A stretch of DNA of 6,378 nucleotides, from positions 1 through 6,378 of the forward strand of contig JALUWE010000533.1 in the NCBI GenBank assembly GCA_027019845.1. The letters are read 5' to 3'. Both the position numbers and the translations under genes were made by a program. The number at the start of each line of letters is the position of its first letter. Positions within the stretch are counted from its first letter, which is position 1. The notes under the pieces were generated by a model. That model was not told the origin of the DNA. It did not search any database and saw only the letters and a program-made list of their open reading frames with translations. Positions 1-5,194 of this stretch are shown piece after piece. The stretch is from Anaerolineales bacterium (GTDB taxonomy: Bacteria > Chloroflexota > Anaerolineae > Anaerolineales > JABWBV01).

Positions 1-212
1 GGTCGCTGCGCTCCCTCAGAATGACAGGAGGGGGTGCGCTTTTGCGATCTGTGTAAGCTCTGTAAGTAAAAGACGAATGTTAACGAACCTGCCCCGCCAT
101 CACTTACTCCGTGACCACTACCGCAATCTATTTTGGGTAAAATCTTCTTGCATCGTGTGGTAGTAGACCTGTGAGGTCTCAACTGCGTAAGTGCTGTCAT
201 TGTGAAGCCCCG
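1..212. other. Non-coding left margin downstream of livF
   Basis: I find no credible gene on either strand here. The first roughly 28 bases (ggtcgctgcgctccctcaga and the next few) look like the GC-rich dispersed intergenic repeats common in environmental bacterial genomes; that is an impression, not a match. At 49-66 there are two adjacent 9-base units, ctgtgtaag and ctctgtaag, a minimal version of the 9-base periodicity seen again at 5062-5151. A small inverted repeat lies at 165-179. No hairpin followed by a T-run on the minus strand is visible, so no classical terminator for the livF transcript can be pointed to. Confidence 0.5.
165..179. repeat. Short perfect inverted repeat (6-bp arms, 3-base loop)
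   Basis: The arms agacct (165-170) and aggtct (174-179) flank the loop gtg. In the minus-strand transcript this would form a small hairpin about 85 bases after the livF stop codon. No T-run follows it, so it is not a standard intrinsic terminator. It could be a dispersed palindromic repeat, a weak 3'-end structure, or chance given its short arms. Confidence 0.4.
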
Positions 213-261
213 CCCACTGCCCACTGACCACTGAATACTGACCACTGAACACTGAACACTG
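213..261. repeat. Phased tandem heptamer tract (7 units) abutting the livF stop
   Basis: Seven consecutive 7-base units run without a phase slip: on the plus strand cccactg twice, then accactg, aatactg, accactg, aacactg, aacactg. The last four bases of every unit are ACTG and the first three vary. On the transcribed minus strand the unit is CAGTNNN, and the array begins two bases after the livF TGA (264-266). The same unit family, including the exact units aacactg and aatactg, recurs right after the ligase stop at 5152-5193. The layout resembles the short tandemly repeated repetitive heptamers known from filamentous cyanobacteria and degenerate arrays I associate with Chloroflexota, but the function is unknown. 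Confidence 0.85.
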
Positions 262-263
262 AA

Positions 264-959
264 TCAGACGCCGAGATACTGCTGCATCACCTCCTGATTG
301 GCGCGCAGACTGTCCGGCGTGCCCTCGAACACGATGCGCCCCTTGTTCATCACGTAGACGCGGTCGGCCAGCTCGAGTGCCAGGGTCAGGTTTTGTTCGA
401 CCAGCAGGATCGAAAGCCCCTGTTCGCGCAGTGCGGCGATGATGCGTTTGATCTCGGCAACGATCAGGGGGGCCAGCCCTTCGGAGGGTTCGTCCAGCAA
501 CAGCAGTTCGGGGTTGGTCATCAGCGCGCGGGCGATGGCGAGCATTTGTTGTTCGCCGCCGCTGAGCTGCCCGCCTTTGTGTCGCAGCCTGTTGGCCAAC
601 GGGGGGAACGCGCCCAGCACACGTTCCAGTGTCCAGCCGCCTTTGCTGGCGTTGCGGGCTGCCAGGGTGATGTTTTCGCGCACCGAAAGGGTGGGAAAGA
701 TGGCGCGGCCCTGTGGCACGATTGCCACTCCCTGTTGTGCGATGTAATGGGATGGCTGGCGGGTGATCTCTTCGCCGCGCAGCAGAATGCGCCCGGCGCG
801 CGGCGGGGTGAACCCGATGATGGACTTGATCGTCGTGGTTTTGCCAACGCCGTTGCGGCCCAAGAGCGTGACGGTTTCACCCTCTCCTACTTCCAGAGAG
901 ACGCCCTGCAATATGTGGCTGTCGCCGTAATAGGTGTGAATTTCTTCGAGTTGGAGCAT
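264..959 (-). CDS. livF: Liv-type (HAAT) ABC transporter ATP-binding protein LivF
   Basis: This is one of the two cytoplasmic ATPase subunits of a branched-chain-amino-acid-type importer; ATP hydrolysis by the LivF/LivG pair drives transport through LivH/LivM. The 231-residue protein is of usual family length. Visible motifs are Walker A GRNGVGKT (34-41), Q-loop Q83 in VPQGR, signature LSGGEQ (132-137), Walker B LLLLDEP (152-158), and VEQN at 187-190. The glutamine at 189 sits where most ABC ATPases have the H-loop histidine, and is the normal LivF state, which helps separate it from LivG. The ATG start is 12 bases after the livG stop; the nearest GGAGG is 16 bases upstream inside the livG end, so translation may rely on coupling. 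It is the last gene of the operon and is followed directly by a heptamer array. Family assignment is very secure; the transported substrate is not given by this subunit. Confidence 0.95.
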   Translation of the reverse strand: MLQLEEIHTYYGDSHILQGVSLEVGEGETVTLLGRNGVGKTTTIKSIIGFTPPRAGRILLRGEEITRQPSHYIAQQGVAIVPQGRAIFPTLSVRENITLAARNASKGGWTLERVLGAFPPLANRLRHKGGQLSGGEQQMLAIARALMTNPELLLLDEPSEGLAPLIVAEIKRIIAALREQGLSILLVEQNLTLALELADRVYVMNKGRIVFEGTPDSLRANQEVMQQYLGV

Positions 960-971
960 CGCGGCAGCCTG

Positions 972-1709
972 TCAGCCTCCCAAATAGATTTCCTGGACGC
1001 GCGGGTCGGCGCGCACCTCGCGGGGGATGCCCTCGCTGATCACCTGGCCATAGTGCAGCACTGTGATGCGGTCGGCCAGGCTGAAGACCACGTCCATGTC
1101 GTGTTCTACGATCAACATGGTCAACGAACGCGGCAAGGACTCGATGAAGCGGGTCATTTCCAGGGTCTCGGCAGGGGACATGCCTGCGGTCGGCTCGTCC
1201 AGCAGCAGCACGTTGGGCCGGGTGGCGAGGGCCAGCGCGATCTCCAGTGCGCGCTGCTGGCCGTAGGCCAGCGCGCTGGCGGTGCGGTCGGCCTGATCGA
1301 GCAGTCCCAATTGTTGTAACAGGTCGCGGGTTTCTTCGTTCACTTGTGTAAAGCTGGCCGCCCTTTTGAACAGTTGGGGCGCCACTTTGTGTCGGTGTTG
1401 CACGGCCAGGCGCACGTTCTCGAACACGGTCAATCCCAGGAACAGGTTGTTGCGTTGGAAGGTGTGCCCCAGACCCAGGTTGGCGCGCTCGTGTACCGGC
1501 AGCGCGGTGATGTCGCGGTCATCCAGGTAGACCCGCCCCTCCGTCGGTGGCAACTCGCCGCTGATCAGGTTGAAGAGCGTGGACTTCCCCGCGCCGTTCG
1601 GCCCGATGATGGCGCGGCGCTCACCGGACTCGACGGTGAAAGACACCCCCGCCAACGCGGCCACCCCCCCAAAATGTTTCCGCAATCCCTCCACGCGCAA
1701 ATGGCTCAT
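972..1709 (-). CDS. livG: Liv-type (HAAT) ABC transporter ATP-binding protein LivG
   Basis: This is the second ATPase subunit, a 245-residue cytoplasmic protein expected to pair with LivF under the LivH/LivM channel. It shows Walker A GPNGAGKST (36-44), Q-loop Q85, the degenerate signature LAYGQQ (147-152) typical of LivG, Walker B VLLLDEP (167-173) and H-loop H203 in VEHDM. The C-terminal ADPRVQEIYLGG is also characteristic. The start is fixed by the ATG at 1707-1709 with a strong AAGGAGG (1714-1720) four bases upstream. The reading frame is open much further upstream, but that part runs through livM in the wrong frame and is not protein-like. The ATG overlaps the livM TGA stop by four bases (ATGA), indicating translational coupling. 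The protein is slightly shorter than E. coli LivG (about 255), which is ordinary. Confidence 0.95.
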   Translation of the reverse strand: MSHLRVEGLRKHFGGVAALAGVSFTVESGERRAIIGPNGAGKSTLFNLISGELPPTEGRVYLDDRDITALPVHERANLGLGHTFQRNNLFLGLTVFENVRLAVQHRHKVAPQLFKRAASFTQVNEETRDLLQQLGLLDQADRTASALAYGQQRALEIALALATRPNVLLLDEPTAGMSPAETLEMTRFIESLPRSLTMLIVEHDMDVVFSLADRITVLHYGQVISEGIPREVRADPRVQEIYLGG

Positions 1710-2710
1710 TCCCCCTCCTTCCGCCGCGCCCGTAACAGGCCAATGATGCCTTGGGGTGCGAACAGCACGAACAAAATGAATACCAGCCCCATCACGGTTT
1801 GCCAGCGGTCGGTGTACGAGCTGGCAAAATTGGGCAGCAGGCGCATCAGGGCCGCGCCCAGAATGGGGCCGTTGAGCGTGCCCGCGCCGCCGATGATTAC
1901 CATAATCAGCACCTGCCCCGAGGTGGTCCAATACAAATTCTCCGGCGCGGCGTGCCAGAAGAAGTGCGCCAGCAGCAAACCCGCCAGGCCCGCGAACGCG
2001 CCGGAAATCACGAATGCGCCCATTTTGTAGCGGAAGGTGTTGTATCCCAGGGCCAACATGCGCTGTTCGTTTTCGCGGATGCCGCGCAAGGCCCAGCCGA
2101 AGGGGCTGTCCGCGATGCGGCGCAGCAGCCACCAGGAGGCCAGGAACAGCGCCAGCACCAGGTAGTAAAACCCCTCGCGCGATGCGATGGTGACGGCCAA
2201 CGGGCCGATGCCGATGACGGGCCGCGGCACGCCCACCAGCCCGTCCGACCCGCCGGTAACGCTCGACCAGCGGATGGCGATGCTGAACAGCATCTGCGCC
2301 GCGGCCAGCGTGATCATCAGAAAGTAAATGCCGCTCGTGCGCAACGCGAACAGACCGATCAGCATGGCGACCAAAGCAGTGCCAAGCATGACCGCTGGTA
2401 GCGTGATCAACAGGTTGTCGGTGATTCCCCACGCCAGCTCGCTGGTGCTGGTCAGATAGGCCAGCAGGTAAGCCCCCAAGCCGAAAAAGGCCGCGTGCCC
2501 GAAAGAGGACAACCCGGTGTAGCCCAGCAGCAAATCCAGGCTCATGGCGAAGATGGCAAACACCAACACCTCGATAGCCAGGCTGAGCCAATAACTGCGC
2601 ACCACATAGGGGTAGGCCAGTGTCAGGATCACCAAGACCGCCAGCACCGCTTTACGGTGGCGCAGCGACCACTCCCGGAAGGTGTGTAACACATTGCCCA
2701 TCGCAGCCAT
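1706..2710 (-). CDS. livM: Liv-type (HAAT) ABC transporter permease LivM
   Basis: LivM is one of the two membrane permeases, with a BPD_transp_2-type fold, and forms the translocation path with LivH. The 334-residue product has a short basic N-terminus (to about residue 20) and then roughly eight to nine hydrophobic segments, near 21-38, 42-62, 70-88, 100-124, 127-147, 180-198, 230-250, 264-290 and 304-326. Family hallmarks are GLSSFGHAAFFGLGAY (66-81), TGGSDGL (152-158), the ATPase-contacting loop ALRGIRENEQRMLALG (207-222), and GGAGTLNGPILGA (274-286). Two ATGs lie in frame at 2710 and 2701; AAAGGG (2721-2726) is 10 bases before the first, which I prefer. The start is three bases after the livH stop, and the stop overlaps the livG ATG. 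Length is normal for non-enteric LivM; E. coli LivM is longer at its N-terminus. Confidence 0.94.
   Translation of the reverse strand: MAAMGNVLHTFREWSLRHRKAVLAVLVILTLAYPYVVRSYWLSLAIEVLVFAIFAMSLDLLLGYTGLSSFGHAAFFGLGAYLLAYLTSTSELAWGITDNLLITLPAVMLGTALVAMLIGLFALRTSGIYFLMITLAAAQMLFSIAIRWSSVTGGSDGLVGVPRPVIGIGPLAVTIASREGFYYLVLALFLASWWLLRRIADSPFGWALRGIRENEQRMLALGYNTFRYKMGAFVISGAFAGLAGLLLAHFFWHAAPENLYWTTSGQVLIMVIIGGAGTLNGPILGAALMRLLPNFASSYTDRWQTVMGLVFILFVLFAPQGIIGLLRARRKEGE
1714..1720 (-). promoter_or_regulatory. Ribosome binding site deciding the livG start
   Basis: On the minus strand AAGGAGG lies four bases before the ATG at 1709. It decides the start of livG against the long upstream extension of the same open frame. 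It lies within the last codons of livM, consistent with the ATGA stop/start overlap. Confidence 0.8.
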
Positions 2711-2713
2711 CGG

Positions 2714-3580
2714 TCAGGTTCCCTTTAATCCGGCCAGCCCCGAGGGGCGAATCAACAGGATCACGGCCATGACTGCAAAAATAAAGAACAGCGCGAACTG
2801 CGGCCACAAGGCCTTGCCGAACGTGTCGGCCATGCCGATCAGCAGGCTGCCCAGAAACGCGCCTTTGAGGGTGCCCAACCCGCCTACCACCACCACGACC
2901 AGCGTGAGGATCAAAATCTCGAAGTCCAGCCCCGGATACAGGTTGAGCACCGGCGCGCCGATCACACCGGCCAGCGCGGCCAGTGCGGTGCCCAACGCGA
3001 ACACGCCTGCGAACACCAGTTGTATGTTGATCCCCAATCCGCTGACCATTTGCGCATCGGAGACGCCGGCGCGGATGATGGCGCCCAGCCGGGTGCGCCC
3101 GATCAGCAGCCACAACGCAAGCGCGAGCAGCAAACCGAAGCCGATCAGGGAAAGGCGATAGAGGGGAAATTGAATGTCGAACACCGCTACCTGGCCTGCC
3201 AGTTGGGGAGGGGGGTCCACCGATTCCACATAGGCCCCCCAGTTCCAGCGAATCAGGTCCGCGGCGATCAACGCCAGGCCAAAGGTCAACAACACCTGAT
3301 CGAGGTGGCGGTGCGCGCCGTACATCCGGCGCAGCAGAAAATACTCGATCAGCAGCCCCAACCCGGCCACCAGCAGCGGGGCCAGGAATAATGACAGCCA
3401 GAAATTCTCGAATTGCCGCACCATCGACAGGCCGATGTAGCCGCCCAGCAAATAGAACGCGCCGTGCGACAGGTTGATCACGTTCATTTGCCCGAAAATC
3501 AGCGATAAGCCGGCGGCCATTACGAACAGCAACATGCTGAACACCAGGCCGTTGAGGAATTGGATGATGAAGGTTTCCAT
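2714..3580 (-). CDS. livH: Liv-type (HAAT) ABC transporter permease LivH
   Basis: LivH is the partner permease of LivM in the inner membrane. From the ATG at 3580 it is 288 residues, close to family length. Hydrophobic segments lie near 5-30, 38-55, 60-84, 95-110, 142-162, 186-212, 218-248 and 256-280. Hallmarks are the N-terminal block GLSLIFGQMNVINLSHG (24-40) followed by AFYLLGGY, the cytoplasmic coupling loop GRTRLGAIIRAGVSDAQ (161-177) leading into GLGIN, and GGLGTLKGAFLG (233-244). A TTG three codons upstream (3589) is an alternative start, but neither start has a recognisable Shine-Dalgarno sequence. A perfect stem-loop ends 18 bases before the ATG, so initiation may be weak or depend on structure or reinitiation, plausibly lowering permease output relative to the binding protein. 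The membrane-protein identity is secure; the exact start is less so. Confidence 0.93.
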   Translation of the reverse strand: METFIIQFLNGLVFSMLLFVMAAGLSLIFGQMNVINLSHGAFYLLGGYIGLSMVRQFENFWLSLFLAPLLVAGLGLLIEYFLLRRMYGAHRHLDQVLLTFGLALIAADLIRWNWGAYVESVDPPPQLAGQVAVFDIQFPLYRLSLIGFGLLLALALWLLIGRTRLGAIIRAGVSDAQMVSGLGINIQLVFAGVFALGTALAALAGVIGAPVLNLYPGLDFEILILTLVVVVVGGLGTLKGAFLGSLLIGMADTFGKALWPQFALFFIFAVMAVILLIRPSGLAGLKGT

Positions 3581-3598
3581 GGGGTGCAAACAGCAGCA

Positions 3599-3631
3599 AG
3601 ACTTCGGAAGCCGTTCAGGCTTCCGAAGTCT
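3599..3631 (-). promoter_or_regulatory. Intercistronic 14-bp stem-loop between binding protein gene and livH
   Basis: The arms 3599-3612 and 3618-3631 are perfectly complementary over 14 bases with a 5-base loop (gttca on the plus strand); the core arm is acttcggaagcc. In the transcript the stem lies 28 bases after the binding-protein TAA and ends 18 bases before the livH ATG. What follows on the transcript is CTTGCTGCTGTTTG, not a uniform T-run, so a strong intrinsic terminator is unlikely. In ABC operons a hairpin here commonly protects or partly ends the binding-protein message so that it is made in excess over the permeases. That role (3'-end stabiliser or partial attenuator) is my inference. 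Confidence 0.8.
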
Positions 3632-3659
3632 GCATGTGTTTCAAGGAGTCTGGTCGGGT

Positions 3660-4883
3660 TTAGCCAAGTGAATCGTCGCCGGGATCGGTGATTTCGCCCA
3701 GGTCTTCGATGACTACGTTGTGCAGTTCGCCGTCCACTTCCTGGACCTCACGCAGGTAAATGTGTTGGGAGGGGTTTTGCGTTTTGGCATCCATCTTGAA
3801 CGGGCCGCGCGGGCTGTCGAAACTGATGCCGGGCAGCGCGTCGATCATCTTTTGCACGTCGGAGGTGTCGCCCTCGACGCGGTTGAGCATTTCGACGATC
3901 ACGCGGGCGGTGTCGTAGCCCTGCACCGCGAACACGTTGGCATCGCGGCCGGTGCGCTCCTTGTAGGCTGCGGTAAAGGCTTTGTTCTCCGGGTTGTCGA
4001 GCAGCAACGCCCAGTGCAGGCCGCTGAACACGCCCAGGGCGGCTTCGCCCTCCGCGGGCAGCACGTCTTCTTCGACCATGAAGCCCGAGCTCATCAGCGG
4101 AATCTTCCCCGCCAGGCCGAATTCGCCGTAGGCCTTGACGAACGTAACCGCCGCGCCGCCGCTGTAAAAGGCATATACCAGGTCGGGGGCCGCGTCGGCA
4201 AGTTCGGCAATGAAGGGGGCCGGATCGCCCATGTTGGGGAAGGGAGTGCGCTGCACGCCGATGACCTCTCCACCCGCGGCCTCGAAGCTGTTGGTGAAGG
4301 CTGTGATGGTGTTCTCTCCGGCAGCATAGTCGGGGACGCTGATGTAGGCGCGCTTGCCGACGTTCTCCGCTGCCCAGGTGCCCACCGGCCAGTTCGGTTG
4401 CCAGTTGGTGAACGAAGTGCGCCAGATGTAGGGGGTTTTGAGGCTGCGGCTGATCGGGTTGGCCCCGGCGTTGGCGCAAATCAGCAGTTTCTTGCTGCTG
4501 TCGAAATAGTCGCGTAGCGCCATCAGCACACCGGAGCTGACCACACCGGCCACCAGATCGACCTCGTCCTGTTCGACCAGTTTGCGGGCCTTCTGCTGGG
4601 CCACGTCGGGTGTGATTTCCGTGTCTTCGGTGATCAGTTCGATTTGACGCCCTCCGGCTTCGTTACCGACTTCTTCGAAGTACATCCGCATGGCGTCGGT
4701 TATGCTCTCGCCAAGCACCGCGTAAATGTCCGAATAGGGCAGCAAAACCCCGATCTTGACCGGGCCGGAGGCCACGCTCCGACAGGCACTGAGCAAGGGC
4801 GTGGCTGCCAATCCTGCCGCGGTAACACCGGCGACCTTCAGGAATTGACGACGGGTAAGCTGCGAACTTGATTTTTGAGACAT
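3660..4883 (-). CDS. Tat-type lipoprotein, Liv-family ABC substrate-binding protein (Peripla_BP_6-like)
   Basis: This is the extracytoplasmic ligand-binding protein that delivers substrate to LivH/LivM. The 407-residue product starts with a twin-arginine signal, TRRQFLK (10-16), a hydrophobic stretch (17-30) and a lipobox LSAC (31-34), so it should be exported, lipidated at C34 and membrane-anchored. The mature part, from PVKIGVLLPYSD (41-52) onward, is a type I periplasmic-binding fold of the leucine-binding family, with typical segments such as QQKARKLVEQDEVDLVAGVVSS (96-117, alternating strand/helix) and VFAVQGYDTARVIVEML (317-333). The ATG at 4883 is chosen because AGGAG lies 8 bases upstream and the signal peptide begins there; the frame is open to a TTG at 4943 but the added residues would spoil the signal. 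Its ligand is unknown: the adjacent benzoate-CoA-ligase-type gene hints at an aromatic acid rather than leucine. Family is secure, ligand inferred. Confidence 0.93.
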   Translation of the reverse strand: MSQKSSSQLTRRQFLKVAGVTAAGLAATPLLSACRSVASGPVKIGVLLPYSDIYAVLGESITDAMRMYFEEVGNEAGGRQIELITEDTEITPDVAQQKARKLVEQDEVDLVAGVVSSGVLMALRDYFDSSKKLLICANAGANPISRSLKTPYIWRTSFTNWQPNWPVGTWAAENVGKRAYISVPDYAAGENTITAFTNSFEAAGGEVIGVQRTPFPNMGDPAPFIAELADAAPDLVYAFYSGGAAVTFVKAYGEFGLAGKIPLMSSGFMVEEDVLPAEGEAALGVFSGLHWALLLDNPENKAFTAAYKERTGRDANVFAVQGYDTARVIVEMLNRVEGDTSDVQKMIDALPGISFDSPRGPFKMDAKTQNPSQHIYLREVQEVDGELHNVVIEDLGEITDPGDDSLG

Positions 4884-4891
4884 TTCTTCCT

Positions 4892-4896
4892 CTCCT
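4892..4896 (-). promoter_or_regulatory. Ribosome binding site of the binding protein gene
   Basis: AGGAG on the minus strand lies 8 bases before the ATG at 4883, within a purine-rich run that continues to the start codon. Together with the Tat signal that begins at this ATG it settles the start against the in-frame TTG at 4943. Confidence 0.8.
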
Positions 4897-4955
4897 GGGG
4901 GGTCAGTGAAAACAGAAAAAGTTTGTCGGGGTCTAGATCGCAATTTGTTGACAGC

Positions 4956-4965
4956 ATCACCTCCT
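4956..4965 (-). promoter_or_regulatory. Orphan perfect Shine-Dalgarno sequence in the leader
   Basis: The minus strand reads AGGAGGTGAT, a ten-base match to the complement of the usual 16S rRNA 3' end. No start codon sits at a normal distance: an ATG (4957-4955) overlaps its last bases, too close to be used well, and the next candidate, TTG at 4943, is 16 bases from the last G of GGAGG. The frame from the overlapping ATG stays open past the binding protein start, so no short leader peptide closes before that gene. It might act as a ribosome standby site or be a relic of a lost start. Confidence 0.6.
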
Positions 4966-4981
4966 CGGCGGATGTGTGGAA

Positions 4982-4996
4982 GGCGGAAACACCGCC
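4982..4996 (-). promoter_or_regulatory. Short GC hairpin near the predicted transcript start
   Basis: ggcgg (4982-4986) and ccgcc (4992-4996) form a 5-bp all-GC stem with a 5-base loop, just downstream of the candidate -10 box. It could be a 5'-end stabilising hairpin or an operator-like palindrome; arms this short could also arise by chance. Confidence 0.4.
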
Positions 4997-4998
4997 AT

Positions 4999-5027
4999 AT
5001 TGTACCGGAATTCGCTGGATTGGTCTA
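4999..5027 (-). promoter_or_regulatory. Candidate sigma-70-type promoter for the transporter operon
   Basis: On the minus strand TAGACC (5022-5027) matches four of six bases of the -35 consensus and TACAAT (4999-5004) matches five of six of the -10 consensus, with a 17-base spacer. Transcription would start near 4992, giving a leader of roughly 110 bases before the binding protein ATG. A weak inverted repeat (atcac/gtgat, 5039-5055) sits just upstream of the -35 box and could be a regulator site. No experimental or comparative support is available. Confidence 0.5.
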
Positions 5028-5061
5028 ATTTCAGTTGGATCACAAATGCGGTGATTTACTG

Positions 5062-5151
5062 AACATTGGGAGCACTGGGAGCACTGGGGGCACTGAGACC
5101 GCTGAGACCATTCAGACCAATAAGACCAATAAGACTACTGAAGGTGCTGGG
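5062..5151. repeat. Degenerate tandem 9-base repeat tract (10 units)
   Basis: Ten consecutive 9-base units can be laid out without a gap from aacattggg (5062-5070) to ggtgctggg (5143-5151). Two adjacent copies of agcactggg (5071-5088) and two of accaataag (5116-5133) are exact, and the intermediate units drift between these types (ggcactgag, accgctgag, accattcag). Several units keep an ACTG-like core, linking them to the heptamers that follow. No open frame or RNA gene explains the periodicity. It lies between the ligase stop and the candidate promoter. Confidence 0.75.
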
Positions 5152-5193
5152 AATACTGAAAACTGAAAACTGAAAACTGGACACTGAACACTG
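5152..5193. repeat. Phased tandem heptamer tract (6 units) abutting the ligase stop
   Basis: Six 7-base units on the plus strand read aatactg, aaaactg three times, gacactg, aacactg, all ending in ACTG. On the minus strand the unit is CAGTNNN and the array begins one base after the ligase TGA (5197-5195). The unit family and the position right behind a stop codon are the same as at 213-261. The array continues without interruption into the 9-base tract, so the repeat period changes from 7 to 9 at about 5152. Confidence 0.85.
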
Positions 5194-5194
5194 C

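Larger units (their letters stand above)
4884..5194. other. 311-base intergenic region between ligase and binding protein genes
   Basis: This stretch carries no gene. In transcription order it holds a heptamer array, a 9-base-unit array, a weak inverted repeat (atcac at 5039-5043, gtgat at 5051-5055), a candidate promoter, a short hairpin, an isolated perfect Shine-Dalgarno sequence, and the true ribosome binding site of the binding protein gene. No clear terminator for the ligase transcript is visible, so read-through into the transporter operon is possible in addition to the internal promoter. Confidence 0.75.

Noticed and set aside
187..190. Residue positions 187-190 of LivF: VEQN instead of VEH at the H-loop, as an inactivated ATPase
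   Set aside because: The coordinates here are protein residues, not bases. Glutamine at this place is usual in LivF proteins and does not indicate loss of function.
213..261. Possible CRISPR array
   Set aside because: The units are 7 bases and directly abutting, with no spacers and no cas genes in view; this is a simple tandem repeat.
393..2401. Long plus-strand open frames opposite livF, livG and livM
   Set aside because: They are mirror frames of high-GC coding sequence, with Gln/Gly/Ala/His-rich low-information products and no motifs, while the minus strand encodes clear ABC subunits.
1710..2591. Open frame extending livG upstream by 294 codons, as if a permease-ATPase fusion
   Set aside because: The extension lies in the wrong frame of livM, is rich in Arg, Gly, His and Ala without any domain, and livG has its own strong ribosome binding site and ATG at 1709.
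3720..4517. A 265-codon plus-strand open frame opposite the binding protein gene
   Set aside because: It is an antisense shadow of the binding protein reading frame with no recognisable domain or ribosome binding site.
4884..4943. N-terminal extension of the binding protein from a TTG at 4943
   Set aside because: It would place 20 polar residues ahead of the Tat signal; the ATG at 4883 has a well-spaced AGGAG. The orphan Shine-Dalgarno sequence upstream is 16 bases from the TTG.
4948..4976. Perfect TTGACA on the plus strand at 4948-4953 as a promoter
   Set aside because: The hexamer at the 17-base spacing (gatgtg) is a very poor -10 box and no plus-strand gene follows.
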